Below, piece by piece: positions 53,119 to 63,626 of a stretch of 64,000 nt of DNA. How positions within the stretch are numbered: the first letter of the stretch is position 1; every line of letters starts with the position of its first letter. Source of the DNA: Thiosulfatimonas sediminis (GTDB lineage Bacteria > Pseudomonadota > Gammaproteobacteria > Thiomicrospirales > Thiomicrospiraceae); NCBI RefSeq assembly GCF_011398355.1, contig NZ_AP021889.1, forward strand, positions 1,426,001 to 1,490,000, written 5' to 3'. A program made the position numbers and the translations under genes. The notes beneath the pieces were generated by a model. It saw only the letters and a program-made list of their open reading frames with translations, ran no database searches and was not told where the DNA came from.

Positions 53119-54199
53119 TCACCTCGATAAAAGGAACGCGTAGTGTAATGCCGGTAAGCAATTCATAACCAATTGTGTCAGCACACTGCGCCACCTCATC
53201 AACACTTAATAGGGCATCACCCCATAAAATGGCACGATCACCCACTTTCACCTTGTCGACTTGATGACTTAAATCAACCGTAATCATATCCATCGAAACA
53301 CGCCCGATTAACGGCACTCTTTCGCCATTAACCACGACTGGTGTGCCATCTTTAGCATGCCGTGGATAACCATCACCGTAACCGATAGCAATGACTCCGA
53401 CATAGGTATCTTTTTTTGCTTGCCAGCGATTACCATAACCAACGAAATCACCAGCGGGTATCCATTTTAAGGCAATAACCTGGGACTCTAATCGCATAAC
53501 CGGCTTAAATGGATGACGTGGTTTGATTGGCACACCCGCACCGTACAACAAAATACCAGGACGAACCCAATCTAAATGGCTTTCAGGGTAATGCAATATA
53601 CCGGCTGAATTGGCCAAACTGCATTTATAGTCCCAAGCCTGACAATGCGTTTTAAAACACTCAATCTGCTGCTGAGTAAACGCCTGTGAATGAACTTGCA
53701 GCTCATCGGCAGAGGCAAAATGACTCATGAAATTAAGCTGATAGGAATTATCACTTTCCATGAGACTCTGCACCACACTTTGCACCGCATCGGGATGAAA
53801 ACCTAAACGGTGCATACCGGTATCTATTTTTATCCAGACATTCAGCGCGACTGAATGGCGGTGCGCTAGCAGCCATTCCAACTGATATTGTGAATGAATC
53901 ACCAAATCCAAGCGATTATGCAGCACCTGCGGAAGTTCGGCCGCCGTGAACAATCCTTCAAGCAGCAGTATACGATGCAAAAATCCTTTTTGACGCAACA
54001 GCAAGGCTTCGTCCAATGAGGCGACCGCAAAGCCATCTGCATTACTGAGTTGCTGCGCTACGCGACAAATACCGTGCCCATAACCATTGGCTTTAATCAC
54101 AGCTAAAACTTTAGAATTAGGCGCTAACTGTTTGATTAAACGTAAATTGTGGGCCAATGATGATAGATTGATATAAGCTTTTGCTGGACGGTAAATCAT
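53111..54199 (-). CDS. alr: Alanine racemase
   Basis: 362 residues. The PLP Lys is in VLAVIKANGYGHG (residue ~34-46) and the second catalytic base, Tyr, in IAIGYGDGYPRHAK (~residue 258). Supplies D-alanine for peptidoglycan. Start ATG 54199 with AGGA 11 nt upstream. It follows dnaB by 64 bp on the same strand and overlaps nudF by 8 bp. Confidence 0.95.
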   Translation of the reverse strand: MIYRPAKAYINLSSLAHNLRLIKQLAPNSKVLAVIKANGYGHGICRVAQQLSNADGFAVASLDEALLLRQKGFLHRILLLEGLFTAAELPQVLHNRLDLVIHSQYQLEWLLAHRHSVALNVWIKIDTGMHRLGFHPDAVQSVVQSLMESDNSYQLNFMSHFASADELQVHSQAFTQQQIECFKTHCQAWDYKCSLANSAGILHYPESHLDWVRPGILLYGAGVPIKPRHPFKPVMRLESQVIALKWIPAGDFVGYGNRWQAKKDTYVGVIAIGYGDGYPRHAKDGTPVVVNGERVPLIGRVSMDMITVDLSHQVDKVKVGDRAILWGDALLSVDEVAQCADTIGYELLTGITLRVPFIEVNG

Positions 54200-54263
54200 G
54201 CCAATGGCATCCTTTTCCTATGGCGTTGTAAACAAAATGAACAAGCGTCTTGCTGCATTTAGG

Positions 54264-55709
54264 CTATGGATTATGCGCGTGAGCTGCATGGTTATCAAAG
54301 CGCGTATATTCACCAATAAAAGTTAACCTAACCGTACCAAGCGCTCCATTACGGTGTTTGCCTAAAATAATCTCAGCAACACCTTTGTCTTCGGATTCTT
54401 TGTTGTACACCTCATCACGGTAAATGAAGATAATTAAATCCGCATCCTGCTCAATCGCACCTGATTCGCGCAGATCAGACATCACTGGGCGTTTATTTGG
54501 ACGTTGCTCCAAACTGCGATTAAGCTGGGATAGAGCAATAACCGGTATGCTTAATTCTTTGGCTAAGGCTTTCAGACCGCGTGAAATTTCGGAGATTTCA
54601 TTGACCCGATTTTCAGCATTCGCTGAACCACGCATCAGCTGTAAATAATCAACGACCACTAGGCCTAAGCCTGTGACTTGGCTGTCTGGATCAGGGTGCC
54701 CCGCTTCTGTCGCCTCTTTACGTTGGGTATCGCGAATATCTTTATCAATCCGACGCGCCCGCGCACGTAATTCAGTAATCATTAAAGCCGGTGTATCATC
54801 AATATAGATTTTAGCTTTTGAGAGAATATTGACCGCTTTATTCAATTTTGGCCAATCTTCTTGTTCGAGTTTACCGCTACGCATGCGACCGGCATGAATC
54901 CGTCCGACCGAGCTGATCATCCGCATTGCCAATGATTCACCAGGCATCTCCATGGAAAACACCGCAACCGGCGTGCCGTTGCGCGTCGCAATGTTTTCTG
55001 CCATGTTCATCGAAAAGGTCGTTTTACCCATCGATGGTCGCCCTGCAACAATGATTAAATCGCCATTTTGTAAACCAGCGGTCAATTCATCAAAGTCGGT
55101 AAGATGGGTTTCTTGGCCGGTGATATGCCCTTCGGTATTAAAAAGCTCATCAATTTTGTTTAGTGCCGAGGTCAATAAAGTATGCATGGTTTTGTACTGA
55201 CGTTCTTTACCCTCACCATGCTCAGCGATTTCTAAGATTTTAGATTCGGCAATATCGAGAATATCACGTACATCTTTGCCTTTCGGAAAATAGGCGTGCT
55301 GAGCAACCTCGTTACTGGCTGCAATCAAATTACGTAAAATCGCCTTGTCACGTACCAACTTGGCGTAGTACAAAATATTGGTCGCGCTCGGAGTGTTGCG
55401 GACTAAGTCGGCTAGATACGCTTTATCACCAGCCAACTCAAGCGTGCCAATACTTTGCAAATGGTTGGCCACCGTCACTAGGTCAAAAGGTTTATTGTTC
55501 CGGTTAAGGTCAATAATCGCTTCGAAGATCGCTTGGTGCTGCTTCGTATAAAAATCCTTGTTATTGACTATTGTCATGACATCATCCAACACTTCATTAG
55601 ACAACATCAATCCAGCTAATACCGACTGTTCGGCATCGATTGAGTGCGGGGGGATTTTAAACGGATTTTCGGATTCGGTGTTAGCCGATGAGTTAGTTGT
55701 AATGTGCAT
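54264..55709 (-). CDS. dnaB: Replicative DNA helicase DnaB
   Basis: 481 residues. N-terminal helical domain begins with PHSIDAEQSVLAGLM; linker; RecA-like C-terminal domain with Walker A in VAGRPSMGKTTFSMN (~residue 222), Walker B in GLVVVDYLQLM, and ALSQLNRSLEQRPNKRP, QDADLIIFIYRDE. Normal length, no intein. Upstream are rplI, DUF2232, rpsR and rpsF, the usual order, but a terminator after rplI suggests dnaB has its own promoter in the 174-bp gap. Confidence 0.97.
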   Translation of the reverse strand: MHITTNSSANTESENPFKIPPHSIDAEQSVLAGLMLSNEVLDDVMTIVNNKDFYTKQHQAIFEAIIDLNRNNKPFDLVTVANHLQSIGTLELAGDKAYLADLVRNTPSATNILYYAKLVRDKAILRNLIAASNEVAQHAYFPKGKDVRDILDIAESKILEIAEHGEGKERQYKTMHTLLTSALNKIDELFNTEGHITGQETHLTDFDELTAGLQNGDLIIVAGRPSMGKTTFSMNMAENIATRNGTPVAVFSMEMPGESLAMRMISSVGRIHAGRMRSGKLEQEDWPKLNKAVNILSKAKIYIDDTPALMITELRARARRIDKDIRDTQRKEATEAGHPDPDSQVTGLGLVVVDYLQLMRGSANAENRVNEISEISRGLKALAKELSIPVIALSQLNRSLEQRPNKRPVMSDLRESGAIEQDADLIIFIYRDEVYNKESEDKGVAEIILGKHRNGALGTVRLTFIGEYTRFDNHAAHAHNP

Positions 55710-55821
55710 TCGCGGCGGGTTAATCCATTGATTAGCAGTACAAGAAAACCAACATTATAACGATAGCGTTGAACCTAAGGGGACAAATCGTAGAGGAATT
55801 TTTTAGCGGATTTTTAGACAT

Positions 55822-55857
55822 AAAAAAAGCGCGATTTTCATAATAAAAACCGCGCTT
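55822..55857 (-). terminator. Terminator after rplI
   Basis: On the minus strand AAGCGCG and CGCGCTT (55851-55857 and 55827-55833) form a stem with extra A/T pairs and a long loop, followed by six Ts (As at 55822-55828). Confidence 0.8.
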
Positions 55858-55883
55858 CTCTTAAGCAAAGTTTGGCTTAATAA

Positions 55884-56336
55884 TTAAGCTTCTAGTGCTT
55901 TAACTTCAACCGTGATGGTTGCAACAACATCCGTATGTAGTTGAACGTCAATTTCGAAAGTACCAACGAAACGTAGAACACCCTCTGGCATACGAACACT
56001 GCGACGCTCAACGTCAAAACCAGATGCTTTAAGTGCATCAGCAATGTCTTGAGTGCCAACAGAACCGAACAATTTACCTTCGTCACCGGCAACCGCAGCA
56101 ACAGTGATTACTTGACCGTTTAGGTTTTCGTAAATACCTTGCGCAACCGCTAGCTCAGCAGCCGCTGCAGCTTCTAAGTCTGCACGACGTGCTTCAAATT
56201 CAGCAACGTTTGCTTCAGTTGCCGCTTTTGCCTTACCTTGTGGGATAAGAAAGTTACGAGCGTAGCCCGATTTAACAGAAACTTGGTCACCTAGATTTCC
56301 AAGATTTTGAACTTTTTCAAGCAGAATTACATTCAT
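55884..56336 (-). CDS. rplI: 50S ribosomal protein L9
   Basis: 150 residues. N-terminal L9 motif [22 protein letters not shown] with [14 protein letters not shown] (pattern) is followed by the long helix (~50-75) and C-terminal domain. Part of the rpsF-rpsR-DUF2232-rplI operon. Confidence 0.98.
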   Translation of the reverse strand: MNVILLEKVQNLGNLGDQVSVKSGYARNFLIPQGKAKAATEANVAEFEARRADLEAAAAAELAVAQGIYENLNGQVITVAAVAGDEGKLFGSVGTQDIADALKASGFDVERRSVRMPEGVLRFVGTFEIDVQLHTDVVATITVEVKALEA

Positions 56337-56355
56337 GGCTTAAACCTCTATCTCT

Positions 56356-57246
56356 TTATTGCGTTTTCCCTCGGTCGCGGAAATTCATCCAGCTATCTAA
56401 TAGACCGATGGTAGCTAAAATCAGCATCATTTGCGGAAGCAAAAATAGCAAAACATATAAACCAACTAACCATGCTGTACTGGCATCGCGCGATCGAACT
56501 AGGAAATGAGCAATACTCAATCCTTGAAACATCAGCGCAGCAATAACAACACCGGAAATATCATACAAAAGACGAACTTCTTGTCCGACAATCAAGCCGG
56601 TAATCGCGATAACAACCGCGATGGTTGCCGTACTTTTTGGCAAAGCCAATTGATGGAAATCTTGTTGGAACTGGCCTGGATAGTAAAGTTGACTTTGCCA
56701 CCAGCGCCCTAGCATTAAAATGCTAAACCACAAGATAAGTGCAAATACCGCTAAAAGCATTGTGACCATCTGTGACATTTGCGGAACAAATGACGCATCA
56801 AAATCAACTCCAGCTGTATCTAACACCGGTTTGATTTGGTTGTTAAACATCGTTAACCACCAAGCACTGGTATCGCCAACCATCAAATGGAAGGCGACCA
56901 GAGCAACCCCAATCATCAGCATGCCTAAATGCAAAGATTGCGCGAGAGAGTTCGTTTTTCGCAAGACAACTGCCATCACAAAGACCGGCAGGAAATATTC
57001 CATAATCGCAATGACCGCTGGTAGATAACTACCATTCAACATCACGGTTAGTGCAATCTGAACTAACATCGCCCAGATTAACGATTTAGCCCCTTCTACG
57101 GCGTTGACACGCAACGTAATCAAGGCAATGATTCCCCCAGCTAAGATACCTATTGGGGCAATCCAAACACTTAACGCAGAAAGCAAAGTCACTGCAATAT
57201 TGGCCTGCATAGGCCCTTTCATACTGTAGTTGGCTAAGGCTAACAT
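56356..57246 (-). CDS. DUF2232-type membrane protein
   Basis: 296 residues with eight hydrophobic helices, Gly-rich, ending in a hydrophilic RDRGKTQ tail. The position between rpsR and rplI and the length match the DUF2232/YybS family. No known role. The second and third Met (MKGPM) are alternative starts. Confidence 0.8.
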   Translation of the reverse strand: MLALANYSMKGPMQANIAVTLLSALSVWIAPIGILAGGIIALITLRVNAVEGAKSLIWAMLVQIALTVMLNGSYLPAVIAIMEYFLPVFVMAVVLRKTNSLAQSLHLGMLMIGVALVAFHLMVGDTSAWWLTMFNNQIKPVLDTAGVDFDASFVPQMSQMVTMLLAVFALILWFSILMLGRWWQSQLYYPGQFQQDFHQLALPKSTATIAVVIAITGLIVGQEVRLLYDISGVVIAALMFQGLSIAHFLVRSRDASTAWLVGLYVLLFLLPQMMLILATIGLLDSWMNFRDRGKTQ

Positions 57247-57281
57247 GCGTGTGTTCCAGCTATTTCACTTCTTCAAACAAA

Positions 57282-57509
57282 TTATTTGTGTTGATCAGTG
57301 TATGGCAATAAAGCGATGTAACGAGCACGCTTGATTGCATTTGAAAGTTGACGCTGATACTTTGCACTTGTTCCTGTAATACGGCTTGGAACAATTTTGC
57401 CAGTTTCAGTGATATAAGACTTTAGCGTCTCCATATCTTTATAATCAATGTGTTTAACACCGTCTGCGGTAAAACGACAGAATTTTTTACGACCAAATCC
57501 ACGAGCCAT
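57282..57509 (-). CDS. rpsR: 30S ribosomal protein S18
   Basis: 75 residues, basic; [31 protein letters not shown] (the D-Y-K-D, then GKIxPSRxTG pattern), ending [17 protein letters not shown]. Five bases after rpsF. Confidence 0.98.
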   Translation of the reverse strand: MARGFGRKKFCRFTADGVKHIDYKDMETLKSYITETGKIVPSRITGTSAKYQRQLSNAIKRARYIALLPYTDQHK

Positions 57510-57514
57510 CTTTC

Positions 57515-57868
57515 TTACTCCTTGTTATAACGCTTTTCAGCTTTATCATCTTTACGAGCCATCATTACTGAAGGTTCAGTAAGGGCTTCGTCTTGCTTAA
57601 TAACCATGCTACGTAGTACAGCATCATTGTAGTAGAAAGCGTTCTCAAGCTCAGCAAGGGCTTCTGCACCACATTCGATGTTCATCATGATGTAATGTGC
57701 TTTGTGAACCTTATTGATTAGGTAAGCCAGTTGACGACGGCCCCAATCTTCTAAGCGGTGAATTTGACCACCAGATTGTTCGATCATTGATTTATAACGA
57801 TCGACCATTGCAGGAACTTGCTCTGACTGATCCGGGTGTACTAGAAATACGACTTCATAATGGCGCAT
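57515..57868 (-). CDS. rpsF: 30S ribosomal protein S6
   Basis: 117 residues; starts [19 protein letters not shown]; has the [17 protein letters not shown] strand (pattern), and an acidic C-terminal tail. First gene of the operon; a 144-bp region upstream should hold the promoter. Confidence 0.98.
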   Translation of the reverse strand: MRHYEVVFLVHPDQSEQVPAMVDRYKSMIEQSGGQIHRLEDWGRRQLAYLINKVHKAHYIMMNIECGAEALAELENAFYYNDAVLRSMVIKQDEALTEPSVMMARKDDKAEKRYNKE

Positions 57869-58012
57869 TCAAATATCTCCTTATGGATGAATAAACAGTC
57901 TCCCAAAAAGTGGTGAGACAAGGAAATCAAGCGCAAGGCTTGAAAGCGCCGGATTATAGCGGCTTTCTTACCTTTAAGCAAGTCATTTCCAAAGCAAACA
58001 CCGCTAACGCAT

Positions 58013-58720
58013 TTAAATTGAAGCGTTAATCGCCTTTAAGGCCGCGACTGGATCGGCGGCTTGGGTAATTGGACGCCCAATGACTAGGTAACTCGAACCT
58101 GACTTGATTGCATCAGCAGGTGTCATAATACGTTTCTGGTCATTCACATCTGCACCAGCTGGCCGAATCCCCGGCGTAACTAAACAAAAATCAGGACCTA
58201 ATTCAGTACGCAACATAGCTGTTTCTTGTGCCGAACAGACCACACCATCTAGTCCAGACTGTTTGGTCAGCTTCGCTAAACGCAGTACATGTTCTTGCGG
58301 TTCCACATCCAAACCTATTTCAGCCAGATCTTCACGCTGCATGCTAGTCAAAACCGTCACGGCAATTAATAACGGCGGCTGCTCAAATTCAGCCAAAGCC
58401 TGCTTTGCAGCCTCCATCATTTTTGAACCCCCGCTAGCGTGCACATTGACCATCCACACACCCATTCTGGCCGCTGCCTGTACCGCTTTAGCGACCGTGT
58501 TTGGAATGTCGTGATACTTTAAATCCAAAAATACATCAAATTGCTGGCGAATCAATTGCTTAACAAATTCAGGCCCGGCAACAGCAAACAACTCTTTACC
58601 GACTTTTAAACGGCATTCATTAGGATTAAGTTGGGCAACAAATTCAAGCGCCGATATTGAATCGGGAAAATCCAGTGCAATCAAAACTTTAGGGTCATTA
58701 TTTAACGTATTTTCTGTCAT
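58013..58720 (-). CDS. pyrF: Orotidine-5'-phosphate decarboxylase
   Basis: ~235 residues of the E. coli-type OMP decarboxylase. [24 protein letters not shown] (the Asp/Lys catalytic array), VHASGG, VTPGIRP and YLVIGRPIT are all present. Last step of UMP synthesis. ATG 58720 is preferred over the longer frame (which begins with TTG). It follows lapA by 29 bp. Confidence 0.96.
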   Translation of the reverse strand: MTENTLNNDPKVLIALDFPDSISALEFVAQLNPNECRLKVGKELFAVAGPEFVKQLIRQQFDVFLDLKYHDIPNTVAKAVQAAARMGVWMVNVHASGGSKMMEAAKQALAEFEQPPLLIAVTVLTSMQREDLAEIGLDVEPQEHVLRLAKLTKQSGLDGVVCSAQETAMLRTELGPDFCLVTPGIRPAGADVNDQKRIMTPADAIKSGSSYLVIGRPITQAADPVAALKAINASI

Positions 58721-58749
58721 AATTTTTTTCCAGTTCAAACATCATTCGA

Positions 58750-59106
58750 TTAATTTATTGAGCGGCTATTGAAAGGTAACCTTGTAACGTTAGCGCTATT
58801 ATCAACGTTTCCTGAGCGCAACTCCTGCGCTAAACGCTTTTTAGCATGCACCAATTCATCCGCCTGTTTTTGATTCAGTCGCGTCTGCTTTTTTAAGCGC
58901 CATTTTAACTGCGTTACTTGCATCTTAATCAACAGAGCACCCATCAACATTCCGACAACGAGAGCAATGGCTAACGCTAAACCAAGCGGAAAATCAAAAT
59001 GCAACAAATAGAGATCAAACTGAACAGAATGCGGATTCAAGACACCGAGCAACAAGCCCAATAGTAAAAAAATTAGGGTAAAAGCCATTGAAATCAGTTT
59101 AAACAT
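58750..59106 (-). CDS. lapA: LapA-domain membrane protein (YciS-like)
   Basis: 118 residues with two hydrophobic helices (FTLIFLLLGLLLGVLNP and LGLALAIALVVGMLMGALL) and a basic coiled coil, LapA/DUF1049 family; LapA helps control LPS synthesis with LapB. LapB is not in the window. Between ihfB and pyrF, as in many gammaproteobacteria. Confidence 0.85.
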   Translation of the reverse strand: MFKLISMAFTLIFLLLGLLLGVLNPHSVQFDLYLLHFDFPLGLALAIALVVGMLMGALLIKMQVTQLKWRLKKQTRLNQKQADELVHAKKRLAQELRSGNVDNSANVTRLPFNSRSIN

Positions 59107-59212
59107 AAGCCCCCACAGCCTTATTAAATATTGCTTAAATTATAGTGGAAATGGCGCACACCTGTGGAATATTAAGGCAGGATTCTTTTTAAGCTAATAA
59201 CGAATACGTAAT

Positions 59213-59248
59213 AAAAAAGGCGCTAAACCCAAAAGGAGTTAGCGCCTT
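59213..59248 (-). terminator. Terminator after ihfB
   Basis: A 10-bp stem (AAGGCGCTAA at 59217-59226 with its complement at 59239-59248) is preceded on the plus strand by As (59213-59218), i.e. Ts on the minus strand. It lies 24 bp past the ihfB stop, so lapA-pyrF is probably transcribed separately. Confidence 0.85.
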
Positions 59249-59271
59249 AAATGTAATCACTAAATTGTTAA

Positions 59272-59577
59272 TTACAGGATGATATCAGTAGAATCGCGTG
59301 AGTCGTTGACCCGCTCTCTCAATGCCTTACCTGGCTTAAAATGCGGGACTCGCTTATCAGCTAATTCAACCGTTTCTCCAGTTTTTGGATTGCGCCCAAC
59401 TCGGGCTCTACGATGATGCAGACTAAAACTGCCAAAGCCACGAATTTCAATTCGCGAGCCTTCCGATAAAGTATCAATCATCGAATCCACAATTTGGTTA
59501 ACAGCCAGTTCAACGTCTTTTTGCGAAAACTGGGTCTGTTTACGCGCAATCAATTCAATCAGCTCTGACTTGGTCAT
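59272..59577 (-). CDS. ihfB: Integration host factor subunit beta
   Basis: 101 residues. DNA-bending HU/IHF fold: [33 protein letters not shown] (pattern) with the RNPKTGETV beta arm, [14 protein letters not shown]. Its rpsA neighbourhood identifies it as the beta subunit. Confidence 0.96.
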   Translation of the reverse strand: MTKSELIELIARKQTQFSQKDVELAVNQIVDSMIDTLSEGSRIEIRGFGSFSLHHRRARVGRNPKTGETVELADKRVPHFKPGKALRERVNDSRDSTDIIL

Positions 59578-59648
59578 TTGACGTCACTCTTATCTTATTA
59601 CTAACAAAGGGTAAGTCTTGTTAAAAACCTATCATTTTGACCAAACAA

Positions 59649-59685
59649 CCTCTGAAATTTATGCGTTAACGCATAAATCCAGAGG
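59649..59685. terminator. Long perfect hairpin between ihfB and rpsA
   Basis: A 22-bp palindrome centred on GTTAAC (59657-59678) is flanked by CCTCTG (59649-59654) and CAGAGG (59680-59685), giving a near-perfect 37-nt hairpin 32 bp past the rpsA stop. T content after it is low; it may terminate or stabilise rpsA mRNA. Confidence 0.6.
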
Positions 59686-59716
59686 CTTAATCAACTAAAA
59701 TTATGTTGATATCAGA

Positions 59717-61381
59717 TTACATCTTGTCTTTCAGAAGATCGCCAAGTGTGTTGCCACCCATTGACTGTTGATCAGCAGTATAACCTTTGATCGCTTCTTG
59801 TTCGTCATGAGCTTCTTTTGCTTTCACTGACAGTGAAATTGAGCGGTTTTTACGATCAATGTTAGTTACCTTAGCAGTAACTTCTTCACCTTCACGTAGA
59901 ACTGTCGTTGCATCACGCGTGTCTTCAACTAGTTCAGAAGCGCGAAGGTAACCTTCAACTTCTGGACCTAGATCGATTACAGCGCCACGCTCGTCGACAG
60001 ATTTAACTGTACCGGTTACGATTGAACCTTTACCGTTAGAAGCAACGAACTGACCAAATGGATCTTGCTCAAGTTGTTTAAGACCTAGAGAGATACGCTC
60101 ACGCTCTGGATCGATAGAAAGGATGATGGTTTCTAGCTCGTCACCCTTCTTGAAGTCACGAATTGCGTCTTCGCCTGTTTGATTCCAAGAGATATCAGTC
60201 AGGTGAACCAAACCATCAATACCGCCGTCTAAACCGATAAAGATACCGAAATCAGTGATTGACTTGATAGAACCAGAAATCTTATCGCCTTTCGCATGAG
60301 TTGCCGAGAAGCCTTCCCACGGATTAACAGTACACTGCTTGATCGATAGAGAAATACGACGACGCTCTGGATCAACATCTAGAATCTTAACTTTCGTCTC
60401 TTCACCTAGGTGAACTACTTTAGATGGGTGGATGTTACGGTTAGTCCAATCCAACTCAGAAGTGTGCACTAAACCTTCAATACCGTCTTCGATTTCAATG
60501 AAAGCACCGTAGTCAGTAATGTTAGCTACTTTACCCATGACCTCTGCGCCGATTGGGTAACGAGCAACCATATCTGCCCATGGATCTTCTTCTAGTTGTT
60601 TCAAGCCTAGAGATACACGGTTGCGCTCTTTATCGAACTTAAGGACTTTAACTTCAAGATCATCACCAACCTGAACGATTTCAGATGGGTGAGAAACACG
60701 ACGCCATGCCATGTCAGTAATGTGTAGAAGACCGTCAACACCACCAAGATCGATGAATGCACCGTAGTCAGTAAGGTTCTTAACGATACCTTTAAGGACT
60801 GAACCTTCTTCCATGTTAGCAAGAATAGCTTCACGCTCAGCAGAAGATTCCTGTTCGATTACCGCACGACGTGAAACAACCACGTTATTGCGCTTACGAT
60901 CTAGCTTAACAAGTTTCAGTTCAACTTCTTTTCCTTCAAGGAAACCGAAGTCACGGATCGGACGAATATCCACAAGTGAACCAGGTAGGAAGCCACGAAC
61001 GCCATCAACGTCAACCGTAAGACCGCCTTTAACCTTACCAGTAACGAAGCCTTTAACCACTTCGCTCTCTTCCATCGCCGTTTCAAGACGATCCCAAGTT
61101 TTCGCACGTTTCGCTTTTTCACGTGATAGGCGAGTTTCACCGAAACCATCTTCTAGATTTTCTAGGTAAACTTCAACTTCATCACCAACAGCAACTTCAA
61201 GATCGCCGTTTGCATCAAGGAATTGTGACTTAGGAATAGCTGACTCAGATTTCATACCTGCATCAACCAATACAGCTTCTTTGTCGATACCGACAACTGT
61301 ACCGATGATTAGAGAGCCAGTGTTAAATTTGTCTTCTTGTAAAGACGCTTCAAATAGTTCAGCGAAAGATAATTCACTCAT
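59717..61381 (-). CDS. rpsA: 30S ribosomal protein S1
   Basis: ~554 residues with six S1 (OB-fold) repeats: pairs of the form G-x-V-x-x-I-x-D/E-Y-G-A-F-I-x-L/I and VHTSEL/LLHITDM/LVHLTDI. It bridges mRNA and the 30S subunit. I start at ATG 61381 ([11 protein letters not shown]), the usual S1 N-terminus; the longer frame adds five residues. ihfB downstream, cmk upstream. Confidence 0.98.
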   Translation of the reverse strand: MSELSFAELFEASLQEDKFNTGSLIIGTVVGIDKEAVLVDAGMKSESAIPKSQFLDANGDLEVAVGDEVEVYLENLEDGFGETRLSREKAKRAKTWDRLETAMEESEVVKGFVTGKVKGGLTVDVDGVRGFLPGSLVDIRPIRDFGFLEGKEVELKLVKLDRKRNNVVVSRRAVIEQESSAEREAILANMEEGSVLKGIVKNLTDYGAFIDLGGVDGLLHITDMAWRRVSHPSEIVQVGDDLEVKVLKFDKERNRVSLGLKQLEEDPWADMVARYPIGAEVMGKVANITDYGAFIEIEDGIEGLVHTSELDWTNRNIHPSKVVHLGEETKVKILDVDPERRRISLSIKQCTVNPWEGFSATHAKGDKISGSIKSITDFGIFIGLDGGIDGLVHLTDISWNQTGEDAIRDFKKGDELETIILSIDPERERISLGLKQLEQDPFGQFVASNGKGSIVTGTVKSVDERGAVIDLGPEVEGYLRASELVEDTRDATTVLREGEEVTAKVTNIDRKNRSISLSVKAKEAHDEQEAIKGYTADQQSMGGNTLGDLLKDKM

Positions 61382-61570
61382 GAATTTAAATACCAATTAT
61401 TTCTCAACCGTCTGTAACTGCGAATGGGAGTATTCGTCAACAACCGGGTCAGTTAACATTAAATCTGCTTTCCCAAAAGCGGATTTTATAAAAAACAAAA
61501 TCCCCGGTTCACGATGAATCCGAGGAGATAAAATTTACTTGAAAATCAGAAGTTTACCGCATAAGAACCA

Positions 61571-62248
61571 TTATTTAACTAATGGTAAAATAAGGCCTTT
61601 TTTATGCAGTAGAGACAATGCATTTTGACAGACCTGATTGATATCTAAATCACTGGTGTCTATCGTAATCGCATCGTCTGCAGGCTTTAAAGGCGCTGTC
61701 TCGCGACTTGCATCACGCTGATCTCGCGCTTTAATGTCCTGAATAATCTGATTGATATTAGCATCATTCCCTTGTTTTTTCAACTGTTTAACTCGTCTTT
61801 CCGCGCGAATTTCCGCAGAGGCGGTTAAAAACAGTTTTAAATCGGCATCAGGAAAAACCACAGTCCCCATATCACGCCCATCCGCTATAAGGCCCGGAGC
61901 TTGCGCAAATGCTTGTTGGCGCGCTAACAAAGCTGCGCGTACTGCTGCAATTGGCGCAACTTGTGACGCCACCGAAGCGACCTCCTCGGTACGAACTATC
62001 GATGTAATGTCAACGCCTGCATAAATAATCGCACCCGCTTTAAACTCTACGGGTAATTGCTTTGCCAAAGCGGTAATTGCGTTGATGTCATCCAACGCCA
62101 ACTTATCTCGCATAACGCCGTACGCAAGTGATCGGTAGATTGCTCCACTGTCCAGAAAATGAAAACCTGCTTGCTCAGCCAACCACTGCGCTAAAGTTCC
62201 TTTACCAACCCCGCTCGGGCCGTCAATGGTAATCACTGTTGCCATCAT
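61571..62248 (-). CDS. cmk: Cytidylate kinase
   Basis: 225 residues. P-loop TIDGPSGVGKGTLAQWLA near the N-terminus; DSGAIYRSLAYG; IADGRDMGTVVFPDAD; RDQRDASRETAPLKPADDA, with CMP-binding Arg/Asp. Phosphorylates CMP/dCMP. Start and aroA stop overlap as TAATG (62246-62250). Confidence 0.96.
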   Translation of the reverse strand: MMATVITIDGPSGVGKGTLAQWLAEQAGFHFLDSGAIYRSLAYGVMRDKLALDDINAITALAKQLPVEFKAGAIIYAGVDITSIVRTEEVASVASQVAPIAAVRAALLARQQAFAQAPGLIADGRDMGTVVFPDADLKLFLTASAEIRAERRVKQLKKQGNDANINQIIQDIKARDQRDASRETAPLKPADDAITIDTSDLDINQVCQNALSLLHKKGLILPLVK

Positions 62249-63585
62249 TATGCCTCGACCGCAGAGATAACCATCCCTACTTGATTAATTAACGGTAAGA
62301 AAGTTGGAAAAGACGTGTTCACATTGGCACAATCATCAATCACAATTGTATCAACTGCACGCAAACCCGCGATCGACATCGCCATTGAAATACGGTGATC
62401 ATGGTGGCTTTGAATTGCGCTTCGTTGCACGCATTGGACACCACCGTTAATAATCATACCATCTGGGGTTGGTTGAGCATCTATTCCCACAGCCAATAAT
62501 GCATCGGCCATTACCTGAATACGATCCGACTCTTTAACACGCAACTCTTCCGCTCCGGTTAATACGGTTTTTCCTTGTGCGGCAGATGCTGCGACAAACA
62601 ATACAGGAAATTCATCAATCGCCAAGGCAACCAACTCTTCTGGAATTTCAATTCCTTTTAAAGGGGCATATTTAATATGCACATCCGCAACAGGCTCGCC
62701 GCCGACTTCATGGAAATTCTCTAAAGTCAGATCTGCACCCATCAATTTTAGAATATCAATTACTCCAGTACGGGTTGGATTCATGCCAACGTGCTCAATC
62801 ACTAAATCTGAGCCTTCAGAAATCGCCGCAGCGACCATAAAGAAAGCAGCCGAAGATATGTCAGACGGCACATCAATATGCATCCCAGTCAATTTACCGC
62901 CGCCCTGCAGACAGGCACGAGTTTGCTGAGCATCGACCTTTTCGGAGTGCACTTCGTACCCGAAACCATTTAACATCCGTTCTGTGTGGTCACGAGTCGG
63001 TGCAGGCTCGAGCGCACAAGTTTTGCCGTCCGCGTAAAGCCCCGCCAAAAGTACGCAAGATTTGACTTGAGCACTGGCCATCGGTAAAACGTAATCAATT
63101 GCTTTCAGTGGCTCGCCAGACCCTCTGATAACCATTGGTAGAGTACCGCCTTCTTGGGTTTCTATGACCGCGCCCATGGCACTTAAAGGGTCGACAACAC
63201 GCTTCATTGGGCGCTTAGATAGCGACGCATCCCCGATCAAGGTCACATCAAAATCTTGACCGGCAATAATTCCAGCAAGAAGACGCGTTGAAGTACCTGA
63301 GTTGCCCATATCTAATGGTTTCTCTGGTTTTTTCAATCCTTTTAAACCGACACCGTGCACCGTCACTTGACCGTTTACAGGGCCTTCAATCTGAACGCCC
63401 ATGTCCCGAAAAGCATTTAAGGTTGCCAAAGCATCCGCGCCTTCTAAAAAACCGGTTACCGTTGTTGTTCCTTCCGCGATTGAACCCAGCATAATACTGC
63501 GATGTGAAATCGATTTATCACCCGGAACGCGCACTCGTCCTTGAATTTTTCCGCCCGGTTGGACATGAAATTGAATATTTGCCAT
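62248..63585 (-). CDS. aroA: 3-phosphoshikimate 1-carboxyvinyltransferase (EPSP synthase)
   Basis: 445 residues, EPSP synthase of the shikimate pathway. Substrate motifs: VPGDKSISHRSIMLG, MGNSGTSTRLLAG, LSKRPMKRVVDPL, RDHTERMLNGFG, ELRVKESDRIQVMA, HHDHRISMAMSIAG. The GNSGTSTRLLAG loop resembles class II-type sequences in having ST where other enzymes have GT-A/TxR variants; not diagnostic. Followed by cmk with a 1-base overlap. Confidence 0.97.
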   Translation of the reverse strand: MANIQFHVQPGGKIQGRVRVPGDKSISHRSIMLGSIAEGTTTVTGFLEGADALATLNAFRDMGVQIEGPVNGQVTVHGVGLKGLKKPEKPLDMGNSGTSTRLLAGIIAGQDFDVTLIGDASLSKRPMKRVVDPLSAMGAVIETQEGGTLPMVIRGSGEPLKAIDYVLPMASAQVKSCVLLAGLYADGKTCALEPAPTRDHTERMLNGFGYEVHSEKVDAQQTRACLQGGGKLTGMHIDVPSDISSAAFFMVAAAISEGSDLVIEHVGMNPTRTGVIDILKLMGADLTLENFHEVGGEPVADVHIKYAPLKGIEIPEELVALAIDEFPVLFVAASAAQGKTVLTGAEELRVKESDRIQVMADALLAVGIDAQPTPDGMIINGGVQCVQRSAIQSHHDHRISMAMSIAGLRAVDTIVIDDCANVNTSFPTFLPLINQVGMVISAVEA

Positions 63586-63626
63586 GTTTATCTGTCTCTA
63601 CTAAATTCTAATGTCTAAATTCGCGG

